Assembly (NCBI GenBank): GCA_035578905.1
Contig: JAQJVL010001182.1
Coordinates: forward strand, 62,001-126,000
Length of the DNA: 64,000 nt
Reading direction: 5' to 3'
Source of the DNA: Stictocephala bisonia
Taxonomy: Eukaryota > Arthropoda > Insecta > Hemiptera > Membracidae
Shown here: positions 46,880-58,861 of the stretch, in pieces
How positions within the stretch are numbered: position 1 is the first letter of the stretch
Layout of the letters: every line of letters begins with the position of its first letter
Position numbers and translations under genes: made by a program
The notes under the pieces: generated by a model
What the model was told of the DNA's origin: nothing
Database searches by the model: none
Seen by the model: the letters and a program-made list of their open reading frames with translations, nothing else

Positions 46880-46998
46880 TGACTCACGGATTCTATTTCT
46901 GTCAACGACGTCATTTTCTAGCGCTCTGATTGGCTATTGATGACGACATTCAATATGCTTCAAAGGAGGTTCCCTACTCTTATTGGTTGGCTGAGTCG
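46880..46998 (-). promoter_or_regulatory. Jun promoter: AP-1, CRE-like and CCAAT boxes
   Basis: About 195-315 bp upstream of the Jun ATG lie a perfect AP-1 site TGACTCA (46880-46886), an ATGACGTC CRE/ATF-like site on the minus strand (46907-46914), two CCAAT boxes on the minus strand (46929-46933 and 46982-46986) and a one-off AP-1 site TGAGTCG (46992-46998). Vertebrate JUN is known to be autoregulated by Jun/ATF2 through TRE-like sites and also has a CCAAT box, so the arrangement suggests the same feedback here. Confidence 0.65.
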
Positions 46999-48056
46999 AT
47001 GCGCCCTGAATGTGCGCACTGACAACAGTGGGAGAGGGACTGTTGTGGCGCGCGTTTGAAATGTTTGAATGTACGTGTGATAGTAAACTGTAGATTACAA
47101 CTAAACAGATGTTTCTAGACATTGTTCATGTCGCACAAAAAAGTTATATTTATTTATAATCAATACAGTCAAACAGCTTTCGCCAATTATATGACAACAT
47201 TAAACATAATAATAAATTAAAGTTAAAAGCAAAGCATGCAAATGCATAACGCTTGTTAATTAAGGAACATATAACACGTTCAATGTAGCGTCAGACAATA
47301 TATTGTGTTCTACATCGCGTAGAAGGGCATTGACAGATAAATGTGCAATGACTGCATTATATCTGTTTATTTTTATGCATTTTATAATTTGAAATCTGTC
47401 GAAAATATATTTTCAGATAATTTTCGATTCGTTGATCTTCAGGATATATGTTGCTATTTTGTAATACATTTTCCAATGCTTAATTATTTTTGTAGCAGTT
47501 AATGATACCTTCAACTTCATCTAAGTTGTTGGAAGAGGCAATTTCCGAGCACCTGTTCACAGCTGATACTTACTTACAATCTTGCGTGTAATGCAAATAG
47601 CTAGTTACATTATGCAGGCGCACGCCATCCTGCTATTCAACCGATTACTTCAGGAATTTATTGACGAATTCTTGTCAAGCTATAGTCACTGAATTGTTTT
47701 ATCAACTTAAGGTCAAGATTTATGTTTATTAGTTTATAAATATATATTTTGTATCTTATAATTTTCTATAACCCACGTTAACTATTTTTGTATTTAACGT
47801 GTTGGAATATACAGAACACGGTTTTTATCGCAATTTTACCTTTCACCTATTTAATTTATCATACATTTCGCTTCAGAATATGTAAACAATTGATTCAGTT
47901 CAATAGATTAAATTATTTAATGCCATTAACGATAATGTTGGATTAAAATAGCATTTTTTGTATTGACGTCATCGAATATTAAAATAGTAGGCTACGTTAA
48001 AATACCAAACTACATACATACAGTACAGTAATATGAGGAATTAGTGCAATGTGCAA
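46999..48056. other. No gene seen
   Basis: AT-rich after a GC-richer start (46999-47060), with no coding or RNA gene. Confidence 0.45.
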
Positions 48057-48322
48057 TATTTATTTATTCTTAAGATCGTCAAGATATGGGCGAATGGGTT
48101 TCGAATGAGTGAGTTGAATGTAGATAAGCGAATGTAGTCATTGTTACAAACTAAGGCCGACTATTCCTTAGAATGTGTCATTAATTAATAGCCCACTGAG
48201 AAATGAACAACCGGTCGTTATCAGCTGATCCCTTTCAAAATGTGTTACGACTTTGATTGTGATCGAACTGAGAACCTTTAGCTTAAGAAGCTGGAATTTT
48301 CAACTAAGCTACCGACCAATTA
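48057..48322 (-). mobile_element. tRNA-derived SINE, copy 2
   Basis: Same family and strand as 14645-14942. The tRNA-like head lies at its right end (ATTGGTCGGTAGCTTAGTTG on the minus strand), with a B box CAGTTCGATCAC, then the shared body and an ATAAATA tail at 48057-48067. Internally a few bases shorter than copy 1. Confidence 0.87.
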
Positions 48323-49089
48323 ATATACATGTACGAATAAAAAAATTGTATTCAATTAATTTTATTCTTCTACCCAATATTTTTGGTATCAAGACAACAC
48401 AACTGACCAGGCTTAACATTTATTTAAACTAAAAATTATCATTTTACAGTTTTTAAACTGACTATACACAATTCAAACAATCCTTCCGTAATGTTAATAG
48501 TAAATATTTGAAAACAACTGCATAGAAATTGCCAATCTAAGTTGTATTTATGAGGGATATAATTTAACGATTTTTAAAATTGTTTGTTTCAGAGGAACTA
48601 CCGCAATGAAAATTATTGCAATAACTTGTTAAGTATATAATGTACATCCCAATTTAAACTAAATTTTAATAATTTTTTTGTAATTTGTAAAATTCATTGA
48701 AAAAGAAATATGCATTGTAAGTAATAATACTTAGTTTACTTTGGTTCTGCAGTTGCTTAAGATTTGTAGGTTATTAGTTTATTAATAGAACGTAACTTAT
48801 CTATCTGTCATTGTTGGAAAATAAAAAATACTACCTTTTATTTCAACTACAAGCACGTGTTGGCCTGAGAGCACGTGTGTTTTAAAGAGTCCTTTAATGT
48901 GCCGAAAGATTGAAAGTACAGAAACAATAATTATATTAATAACATAGGATATTAACATTCCGTATACTACACTTATAAATTATATGATAAGAGTTAAATT
49001 ATTTCTTCTTATAAAAACATTACTCAGTGATTTAAAAACTGCAGAACTCTGTAATCGTTAGGAATCAACAATCAAGCGGCAACGAATAA
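48323..49089. other. No gene seen
   Basis: AT-rich intergenic sequence. Confidence 0.5.
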
Positions 49090-49695
49090 CAACATCGTGT
49101 CGTGGAAGAATGTTGGTAAATACAGGTATAGGCCTACATCGAGGTGGTATGCAAGAATACCGTGTCGTGGAAGAATGTTGGTAAATTGTACAGGTATAGG
49201 CCTACATCGAGGTTGTATGCAAGAACATCGTGTCGTGGAAGAATGTTGGTAAATTGTACAGGTATAGGCCTACATCGAGGTTGTATGCAAGAACATCGTG
49301 TCGTGGAAGAATGTTGGTAAATTGTACAGGTATAGGCCTACATCGAGGTGATATGCAAGAACACCGTGTCGTGGAAGAATGTTGGTAAATTGTACAGGTA
49401 TAGGCCTACATCCAGGTGGTATGCAAGAACATCGCGTCGTGGAAGAATATTGGTAAATACAGGTATAGGCCTACATCGAGGTGGTATGCAATAACACCGT
49501 GTCGTGAAAGAATGTTGGTAAATTGTACAGGTATAGGCCTACATCGAGGTGGTATGCAAGAACATTGTGTCGTGGAAGAATGTTGGTAAATTTTACAGGT
49601 ATAGGCCTACATCGAGGTGGTATGCAAGAACATCGTGTCGTGGAAGAATGTTGGTAAATACAGGTATAGGCCTACATCGAGGTGGTATGCATTTC
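49090..49695. repeat. 68-bp minisatellite, about nine units
   Basis: GTGTCGTGGAAGAATGTTGG recurs at 49097, 49162, 49230 and onward at 68 bp, with some 64-65-bp units lacking TTGT before ACAGG. Each unit contains GTATAGGCCTACATCGAGG. Point differences between units (ATCG/ACCG, GGT/GTT) show moderate age. Confidence 0.95.
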
Positions 49696-50339
49696 ATTAC
49701 GGTGTTTACTTCAGACAGAAAATTATTATATTTTAAATTAAGTTAGAGTCAGTTGTTTATGGCGTGGCTTGGGCTTGAAATAAAATGGAGATGTCACAAT
49801 TTGAATGTTTTGTAAACGATAAACACAAATATTTATTATTTATGACAATTAAACTTTATAAAAATGAATTTGAAAAGAGTAAGTTATATAAAGTGTGTAG
49901 GCAAGACATATACAGCCTGCATAAAAAAATTAATTTCCTTACGCTACATAAAACTAACTAAAATTAAGTTATTGTTGGTAAGTAGGTGCCAAATGTTACG
50001 TTTACCGTAGTTTGGTACAGTAAAAAACACCTTTGAAACCTTCTAAATATAAATATTTTGAATAAAGGGATTTATGTATGAATTATTCTATAGCGTCATA
50101 CATAAGCCAATATCAATACTGTAAAAAGAGGTGTCGATAACCCTAACATCACCATATGTAAATTATAAATAGATATTTAATTTCTAAATGAAGGTTAAGC
50201 TTACTTCATATTGCACAATTATATTAACTTACTGCCATATTCAGTTGTGTTTGCAGCAGTTTTTTTTTTTTTTTTTGTAATAATTAAAACAGTTTAAAAT
50301 CGGTTTAGTTAGAGAAAGAAATGCGACACCAGATGTATT
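49696..50339. other. No gene seen
   Basis: AT-rich. A 17-18 bp T-run lies near 50260. Confidence 0.5.
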
Positions 50340-50520
50340 GATTTCCTGCTAGAAAATATCTGATCCCGTTGTTCCCTCTCGCCTCCCGCCAAAGTTATCC
50401 TCTCCCCGCCAAATCGTGGAAGTGGGTCGGTGGGTGGTGACTCATCTGGTTCCCCGAACTGTCTGGCAACGTTCAAGGTCACCATTCGATCGTTTCATCG
50501 GCGCCTGTTCATATTGAAAT
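50340..50520. promoter_or_regulatory. GC island with two E2F sites and an AP-1 site
   Basis: TCCCGCCAAA at 50384-50393 is the complement of the E2F consensus TTTGGCGGGA, and CCCCGCCAAA at 50404-50413 is a one-base variant 20 bp away. A perfect AP-1 site TGACTCA lies at 50438-50444. Sequence to 50515 stays GC-richer than its surroundings. It lies between the divergent Jun and cactin genes, 3.7 kb upstream of the Jun ATG. It could be an enhancer or an unannotated promoter. No coding exon is visible beside it. Confidence 0.4.
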
Positions 50521-50654
50521 GAAACTACCATTCTTCCTTTGTACACGTTTATTTTATTAACAACTTATATATTTATATTAAAAAGAGGACACAAAGTTAT
50601 CATGAAATGATTATATAATGTATGAATCTAATTATATATTAAGGTCATTACTAT

Positions 50655-50845
50655 GAGTCATAACAAATTTTGAAAGGGATCACTTGATAACCATCGGCTG
50701 TTGGCTGTTAATTTGCCATTGAACTATTGACACTTTCTATTCTAAGGAATTTCGGTCTCAGTTTAAAACAACGACTACATTCTCTCATCTACACTCTTGT
50801 CAAAATCCATATTCACTTAATATTGACCATCGAGGAATAAATTAT
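50655..50845 (+). mobile_element. tRNA-derived SINE, copy 3, truncated
   Basis: ATTTTGAAAGGGATCACTTG, ACCATCGGCTGTT, TTCTATTCTAAGGAAT and GACTACATTCTCTCATCTAC follow the body of copies 1 and 2 in the opposite orientation. The tRNA head with A and B boxes is missing, so this is a 5'-truncated or more decayed copy. Confidence 0.75.
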
Positions 50846-51004
50846 TAAATAACAGAACATAGCCTATAAAGCTGTTCTAATATAACAGTATAATAATAAT
50901 CAGCTCCCAATATATGTTTGGCTTCCTATGTGACTTGATAGGGTATACGGCCCAACTGTATGTTTCTATAGTTTGTTAGGACTTAACCCGAATAAATATA
51001 ATTC

Positions 51005-51400
51005 AATACTATACCCCAGACAGAGGCCATGTCTGCTCCGCAAGGGCTCGCTAACGAAAACCACAGCCGAGCTGGTCTCGCAAGCAAGTCTGTTTAACAG
51101 GGAGTCAGCGGCCTGCTCCGGTTGAGATTACCTTGGAGGTATCTCAGTTCCTTTAGAGCTGGTCCTTCTTCTGGGACAAGAAGTTCCTAAAGGCCAAGCA
51201 AGCTCCCGACCCCTGGATGTGGTCCGACGCCAACTTTCTCTCTTCGCACTAGAAGAGAGTTGAGTAGGCGTACCCGAAAGTGAAGAGAAACTAGACGAAA
51301 GACAGTAGCAATTTCTTGCTTAAAAACATCCAGTCCCAGCTGGGAACCGCGTGGTTGTCACCCACGAATCCACAAGAAGTGGACCTCTGCGGCGTTGAGT
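51005..51400. other. GC-rich segment, unrecognised
   Basis: A block of higher GC (51010-51290) in AT-rich surroundings, with GCTCCGCAAGGGCTCGCTAA and TCCTTCTTCTGGGACAAGAA. The minus strand has two open stretches separated by one stop, including ADSLLNRLACETSSAVVF. It may be a decayed coding fragment of a retroelement or retroposed gene. I cannot name it. Confidence 0.3.
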
Positions 51401-52984
51401 ACATACATATTTCAAATAAATCTTTAAATATTATATTTATTTCAGATACTTCACTTGTAAAACCCTCAGGCTGGCTATTGATACTACTCATTTTTTTTTA
51501 ATTGAAAAAAAGGAAAGTACTCTTTTAGAGAATACGGTTGGTCCTACGTAAAACGTTGTAATAAACGTTTTTGTACATAATCACAGTAGCTACAGTTTTT
51601 GTTTGAAACACTTTTTTCGTAATCCAAACTTTTTTTTATATAAATAGGAAAACGTGTTTTAGATGGCGGCCATTTTGTTTTTCCCCACCACCACTTAAAC
51701 ACACCATTTTTAAGAGTACCACAATCGAAATTATATTTCTACAAGGTCAAACAAAGAGATTGACAGTATTTCCACACTTGCATAATCAAGGAGCACTCGG
51801 ATGTTCATTTAACAGAGGACCAAAAAGTAAACATGCTCTTTTACTTGTACAGTAATACTTGTTTCTTTTTTTCACTATTTTATATAAACGCACGCACATT
51901 CTAAAAAATCTTCTAGAAACTTGAAATTTGGCACAGAGATTGCCAAATTACACACACACACACACAGCTCAAAAGTTTTAATCATCTGAATATTTAAAAC
52001 ATTGCAAAGTTTTTGTCATGAGAACATCATTTTATTTGTTTTGTACAAAATCGTTGCGACTTACTTTGCAAATCGCAAAGATAAAAAAAAAAACACGGGA
52101 TTTGTGTAATGTCTTAAACTGGAATCGTTTATAAGTTACACATACAGCGTTATAGATATTAGATTAAATTTTCACGTTATAATTATACCATAGCTAAAAA
52201 AATGTGTCGAGACTCAAAAGCCGAGATATATGTAATGGAAAAATCGTAATATTAGCTTCACACACTAAAGTATTACCGTAGATCAAATTACAGATAATTT
52301 TTCTTAAATCAGATTATACCTTCACGTTCATACTGCTTCGAAAACACAATACTTACTCAGCACCCAATCTCAAGTGACGCATTAATCTAACAGCATTATT
52401 CGCTCTAGTCTGAATACATTTTCAGGTGTTGGAAAATCCAATTATTGCATGAGCCTAATTATACAACAAACCAAAACGATAGAATATTTTTAGAAACACA
52501 TTTAAAAATATACTATAGTTTGTCATCAAGTTAAAGGTTTACATACAAAAATCATAACACGAGGAAATAAAAAAAGAAGATCAAATATATGGGGGGGGGA
52601 TCTGTTTTTACATTCGCACACAGGGAGAACTAAGTGAGCAGGCTCACAGAAAATACTAAAAAGAGAGTGGGCAATGCTTAAGGGGTGGGCTATTTGTATA
52701 TGTTAAATAAAGCATCATCTCAAAGTTAAGTCTTAGCTATACAATACCTCCTCAGAACATGGTATAACATAAAATTACTCTGCAAATCCTTGCTCCCCTT
52801 TAATGCAAAAATACCAGAAAGAGTCTTGGTAAAAATATTCCATAACCATTATATTTAAAAAATCCTCGAAAGTTGCACCATTTTGGCAATTCCAAAGACA
52901 ATCCATATCACAACAATTAGGGGATTTTCATATACAATGCAACTTGTAGCTGAAATATAACAACTCAAAATATGTTAAAGTATT
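51401..52984. other. No gene seen
   Basis: AT-rich. There is a (CA)n run at 51953-51967, a G-run at 52591-52599 and several A-runs. No coding region. Confidence 0.5.
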
Positions 52985-54470
52985 ATAATGATAGAAATAC
53001 AATATAACTCCTTATTGAAATGGTTTATCTCATATCTTACCGAAAGGAAACTCATTGTCAAGTTTGCAGGCTCAGTATCTGAACCGTTTATAGCCAAATT
53101 GGGCGTACCTCAGGGATCTCATCTAGGGTCTTTTCTGTTTAACATTTTTATTATGACATTATTGGTGCCATACGACTCACCTGCTTATTATTTGCCGACG
53201 ACATAAAGATTTTCTCTGCAATTAAAGATCTGAATGACTGTCTACAATTTCAGACAAGCCTCAATAGAATTGATCAGTGGTGTTCCCTAAATTGCATGAA
53301 GCTGAATGTTAGCAAGTGTGCAGTGATCACTTTTAGTCGGTCGGCCAACCCAACAATTTTTGACTATGATTTATGTGGAATGGTTTTGCCCAGAAAAAAC
53401 TCATATAAGAGACCTTGGTGTGGTTCTCTCCGCTGAATTGCAGCCTGGCAAGCATATCGACGATGTTTGCAGTAGAGCATCTAGAACATTGGGCTTCATA
53501 ATCCGAACTTCTAGAAATGGGCTCAGTACATATGCAATGAGATCTTTATATACTGCACTTAACCGCCCCATCCTTGAGTGCTACTGTATTGCTTGGGCTC
53601 CCTATCAAGCTGGAGACATATACCGATTGGAGAAGATCCAGAGGAGATTTCTGCGTATTATTGGAGTTAGACTGGGCCATGACTATATGGTGTCACCTAT
53701 AGATACTACAGCTGATTCTCTGGAGTTTATGTCCCTTTCTACGAGAAAACAATTGGCTGATGCTGTTTTCATGCGTAAACTTCTGACAGGACTGGTTGAC
53801 AGTAGTGACCTGCTGTCCAAGATTACTCTCCGCGTCCCGGGATCCACCAGATCGCGGGACTTGTTCTCCCGTCGTCAATATACCACTACCACAGAATATA
53901 GACAGATATTCTGTGCCACTACCTACGCTTATCACAGTTATTTGCCTAGACTCCACAGAATAGGCAATACACTGTCTACTGACTTGGGATATGACTTCTT
54001 CTTCCATACGGAAACAGCGTTGAGAAGACTTTTTTCATCATAATAACTAAAAACTGCATGTACTTTTAGCTAATTAGTGGGCAAATAATCTGTATTTAGT
54101 GTGTAGTATTAGTATTATTATTGAATACTCAGATAAGTCTCCACCAGCTGTTTTGAAAATATATTGTTTGTATTATTTATTTATTCTTTGTTTTATTTAT
54201 TGTTTGTATCGTCTATTATTGTTGTATTGTCTATTTATTAGTAAGTAATATTAGTGTTTTTTTAGTATTCAGGTAAAAGTTTCCATCAGCTGATTTCATA
54301 TATTGTTTGTATGACTAATTTACTTTTCTAACTTATATATGATAGTTAATTATTGTTACCTACTTCTTAATGTTCTTATAAATTGATATGCACATAATTG
54401 TAATTTTCAATTTATAAATGGTGTAACCGTTGATAAAATAAAATATAATAAAATAAAAATAAAATATAAC
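52985..54470 (+). pseudogene. 5'-truncated jockey/CR1-like LINE with RT active site
   Basis: Three frames together give a continuous reverse transcriptase. LLKWFISYLTERKLIVKF and KLGVPQGSHLGSFLFNIFI (RT motif with PQGS) lie at 52988-53160. After a frame change comes LLFADDIKIFSA (catalytic [YF]ADD motif, 53185-53220), then CMKLNVSKC. After another shift near 53395 come RDLGVVLSAELQPGKHID, YTALNRPILECYCIAWAPYQ and IQRRFLRIIG, and the frame runs open to a stop at 54043. About 400 bp of 3' UTR end in AATAAAATAAAATATAATAA. The first half of ORF2 and any ORF1 are missing. It is the best-preserved LINE copy in the window. Confidence 0.9.
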
Positions 54471-54489
54471 ACCCATTAACTAACAATAT

Positions 54490-54596
54490 GGTAACAGAAT
54501 AGACCAGAAGGTCTATGGCAACAGAATAGACAGAAGGTCTATGGTCACAGCATAGACCTTCTATTATACTGTTACTGGTATAATAGAAGGTCTATG
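54490..54596. repeat. Perfect 19-bp hairpin with flanking direct repeats
   Basis: CATAGACCTTCTATTATAC (54551-54569) pairs perfectly with 54578-54596 across an 8-base loop TGTTACTG. The same AGAAGGTCTATGG(C/T)AACAGAATAGAC text is directly repeated just to the left (54500-54545). It may be a microhairpin that arose by inverted duplication of the repeat. Confidence 0.9.
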
Positions 54597-55639
54597 GTAA
54601 CAGTGACTGAATAAGAATGGGCGAATATTTTATACGAAAAAAAATTATAATTATGATCTGATCAGTTTGGTTTCTTGGATAAAATCTTAACTACCCTTTC
54701 TGAAATATAAAAAAACTCAGGTAAAGTTACGTTTAGTTGCAGCTGTCAGCAGCATTGGTTAGTAATTAATTAATTGTAATTAGTTAGTACATACACTTAA
54801 TAAATATTACCATAACCTGTAAAATATAAAACGGAATAATGAATGTGATTTGTGACTCTAATCAAGATCAAGAATAATTTTCTGAAGAAAGTTGCTGTAC
54901 TCAAAATAAACCTTTCAAGGCGACTTCTTCATTTTGATAAATACCAAGTGGATACAAGCTACTTCCAGAATGGTTTTATAGATAGGATATTGTTTGTGTT
55001 CATACTGAAGATCAAATGATTAGGATTAAATTATACTAGGTAACTAAACTTGTTATTTACCTATATAATATTAGTGTGAGATTGATCAATTTGATCCTAG
55101 TTGAAGGGAGAGTTTTAAGACGGAAAAATTCTTAATATTTTAAGAAAAAATCTTAAAATGAGCATGTGTAGCTTAATATTACCATGATTTCAAGCAAACT
55201 TGGGTAATTATGCACCTTCTTGCCACCTCTGAAAATACAATTTCATGTTAAAAAAGTGATGAAAAATGAGTTTATATCTCTTGAGGAGTTTGATTTCATC
55301 CGCGGAAAACTCGTTTTTTACCGAAAAATCGAAATAGTTTTTTATCTAATAATGAAAAAACCAACTTTTTTAAAAATCTTTATTATTCGACAAATTTTGT
55401 TTCCATTTCTCGTGTTTTTTTTTATGCTGAACACAAATATATAACCGGTTTTGTAGTAAATTATTTTGTCAGCTCGAAAAATGCATTTTTTACTGACATA
55501 ACCAAACATAACCTAACTTATCCTAACTGCCTATTTTCTCAACAAAAATTCTTAATTTGAGTTAAATTCGAGCGTTTGGCCTCCATGACGGCCTACCGGC
55601 CGTCACTCCGGCGGGAATATAGATGAATTCGGTTTTTGT
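54597..55639. other. No gene seen
   Basis: AT-rich. A palindromic GACGGCCTACCGGCCGTC lies at 55588-55605. A CCTAACTTATCCTAAC stretch at 55510 resembles the GGTTAGG-type blocks of the 9.1-kb foldback element. No coding region. Confidence 0.45.
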
Positions 55640-58230
55640 GATTAATAGTTGTTGTGTATAATGATCGCGTAATGGCCGCTAATCGCGATCCGCAGCGATA
55701 GTAGTTTTTCCGTTATTTCTCAAGAAATATTTGTAATAGACCAAAATAGTTTTCAAATTTGTATTCAGCAAAAAAAAAAAAAAACATCAAGATAAAAAAG
55801 ATGAAATACCATTTAAATTAACGGAAATAGCCTATGACAAAAATACTAAAAGTTGTGACATTGTTTTTTTGAATTTTTCGGTAAAATACATTATTTCTGC
55901 GGAATAAAAAGCATATCTCGTGAAAATACAGCCAATTCTAGACCTATTTCAAGCAAAATGTTCCAAATTTGTTTGGTGTCAAGAAAGTGCATAATTACCC
56001 AAACTTGTAACTGGACACAATACAACTTTAAAAATGTTGCACAGTTTAACATTTTTATTTTATTGTAATAACAATCTAAACTTATTGTTACATATTTTAT
56101 ATAACAATAAGTCTAGTCTATATACCAATCTTTAGGTAAAGACATAGAGCCACCTCATTAAGTTTTCAAAGCTTTGTTTAGTGAAAATGGTAAAGTACAC
56201 TTTCAAACAGACCTAATCTGCTACTGTACCAATTTTGTATAGCCTAGCTAACAACAAATAAATGTCATTGTTAGTATTTGGCTTGCAAGTGATTTCTATA
56301 ATTTGTAGTCATCTATCGTAGAGTAAAGCTAAAAGAACATTTTAGTATCCATGCACTTTCTAGATGCCTTACCAATCTTGTCTTTTTTTTATCACCAGTG
56401 GGTAAAATCAGGTCTTTATTTACAAGGAGAATCTACTTTTTATGGTATTTATGCAGTTTCTTGCCATCAAGTCAAAATTGGAAACTTTTGCTTGAAATGG
56501 ATCTAGAATTGGCTGTATTTTCACAAGATAAAATGCTTTTTATTCCACGAAAATCACATATTTTACTGAAAAATTCTAAAAAAAAAACAATGTCACAACT
56601 TTTATTTTTTTGACATATTTCTGTTAATATAAATGGTGGTAAAACTGCACAATTACTTAGTCAACTTCAATAATTTTCATATTTTTGTATGATAATAAGG
56701 TAGGCTAGTCTTCACTTAGTAAGAAAAATGAAAATCAAGTACACTTGATGAATGATGGATTCCAACACGTTGGAAAGCCATCATTCATGTTGCAAAGCGA
56801 TAAGAAGATTTAATGTCCGCACGCTATCACTGTAATTTCGGAGACATCGCGCCGCGGCAGTTATGTTTAGGTTAGGTTGTTATATTGTAGAATGAACATG
56901 TATTAATGTATTTTTACTGCTGCAAACCACTTTTCAGTCAGTAGAATTTTTGGAAACATTCTACAATAGGCTATGCTAACCTAACCTAACTATAACTGCC
57001 GGGGCGCAATATATACGGGCGGCCTCAGTGTATACTAATGTATCACCAATGATACTAAGTCTATGTTTCCGATACCTAATTTTTACCAAATATTTGTATT
57101 TAGCATCCCCAAAATGTATAATCAAAGTATGAAAAGATTTGAGGTTGACTAAGTAATACTACAGAATTACCTAAATATTATTTTAATCATATTTGTTTTA
57201 TTGTGTTTTTTGCGCTGAGTACGAATTTGAAAACTGTTTATGTCTATTACAATTATTTCTGGAGATATAATGGAAAAACTACTTTCCGTTTGTATAGAGA
57301 CTAAATTAGTTTTATGTTCAGTGAAAAAAACACATCAAATTAAAAAAAGATGATTAAAAATTCATTTAAAGCACCGTTATAGAGATATGTCAAAAACACT
57401 TAAGTTTTGAAATTTGTATTTTCAAATAAAAACTTATTTACCGCAGAATTTAAAGCATCTCATGTGAAAATATAGACAATTCTTGACAAATTTCAAAGTT
57501 TTGAGACTTTGTTAAGTTAGGTGACTAGAAAGTACATTATACCATTGATTATATAAACCACAATAGATAAACCATCTAATAGGAATATTTGTGGCAGTAA
57601 TTTTGTTAGTTTATGTGGCCCGCAACCAGATCTGGTTTAAATTGCATTACATTTACATGGGACTACACTAGCGCTCCACAATAGACCACAAAAACAGCTG
57701 ATATTTTGAGACTCAAAACTTAACATTGGATGGGAAATCTATTTGTGTAAAAAATCAATGATTATACACATAATCCTATAAGCTAGGTGTATTGAATGGG
57801 ACTCATTATGTTTCAAATGTTGTTTGCTGTTGAAAATTACATTATACTGCTGTTGCTGCTCCTTGGCTAATTTTATTCCTCCATAGGCCAATCAAAAATT
57901 CATCTTGATTTTGTAGGATTTTAGGATTCTATTATCTAAACCATAAAGTGTTATACATAATTTTATTCAGCAATGGGAATTCTAATGATGGTATGAAATT
58001 AGCAAGAAAGTTTTGGTAACAACACATTTTATATTCAACTAACGAAATTGGAAAATTTTGTCTCTATCAGGTCAATAATTTGCTATATTTTTCAGGAAGT
58101 TAAATTTTACTAAGCGGAAATTAGAATCTTTTTCATAAAAAATAAAAAAATAAATAAAAACGGAAAACCAATTTTACTATTCGTAGTCATTTTGACATAT
58201 TTCCGTTATTTTCAACCATTTTTTAAAACA
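55640..58230. repeat. Diverged repeat modules in alternating orientation
   Basis: A module with TTTCTGCGGAATAAAAAGCA, GTGAAAATACAGCCAATTCT and TTTCAAGCAAAATG occurs at 55680-55990 (plus) and 57190-57540 (plus, diverged: TTACCGCAGAATTTAAAGCA, ATAGACAATTCTTG). It is inverted at 56396-56640 (AATTGGCTGTATTTTCAC, TGCTTTTTATTCC) and probably again at 57990-58220. All share a CCGTTA-TTT or TGACATATTTC end. No coding capacity. The pairs could be arms of old long-TIR elements. Confidence 0.6.
56848..57011. mobile_element. Short foldback element with GGTTAGG core
   Basis: CGGCAGTTATGTTTAGGTTA and TTGTAGAATG on the left pair with CATTCTACAATAGG and CTAACCTAACTATAACTGCC on the right, leaving a loop of about 60 bp. 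Arms are about 45 bp with a few mismatches and a small gap. It shares the GGTTAGGTTAG text with the larger element at 9113. Confidence 0.8.
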
Positions 58231-58351
58231 AATTTCATATTTGATGAAGCTCTGCATAAGATTGATTTGCAAGAAAACCAGAACTCTCTATCATTAAAGC
58301 ATAAAGCGGTTGTGACAAAGACGAATGAACTTGGTAAGTATTGCCTTGTTG
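58220..58351 (+). CDS. Possible orphan coding exon with strong splice donor
   Basis: The frame FDEALHKIDLQENQNSLSLK and on to AVVTKTNEL ends at AACTTG|GTAAGTATT, a near-ideal 5' splice site (GT at 58352). Composition looks coding rather than repeat-like, and the open frame even continues past the donor. There is no ATG in frame and no clear acceptor on the left, where the sequence is repeat-derived. I recognise no family. It lies about 510 bp before the cactin start on the same strand. It could be an exon of another gene, a captured fragment in a mobile element, or chance. Confidence 0.3.
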
Positions 58352-58861
58352 CTAGAAAAACGGGAGTAGGGCAATGAATAAATGCTTGTTTAAGGATTTA
58401 AATTAAAGGAAAAACAAATGATGTCCTCAGATATAGGAAAAGAGAAGGCTGTTTCAGTGTATTAATAAAAAAAAATATGTAGTTGTAGGTGAAAAGTTTT
58501 GTAGGGTCGGCATTAAAAGTGTTTGTTTTTTTTAAATTTGTATAAATGTTTGTTAAAGTATTTTCAAAAGCCTGGATCTTGTTTTTTAACTGCATTAAGT
58601 AGCTTGTAATAAGGTTGCAAAAATTCTCATTAAAATTTAGATCCGGCACTGTCCCTTAGCTGAAAGATTTTATTTAATGGATACTTATTTTAGCTTGTTG
58701 GCCAAAATTGTTTCTGGTGGTGTGGATGAATTCGGGTTTGTGCAATACATTCATAAAAAAAGTAGTTTCTATGGATATTGGATATTTTCATCTGAAAAAG
58801 TTGTAAAAGAAAAAAATGGTTTTCAGATTCATGTTCATTGTAAGAAACTGTTATTTGGAAA

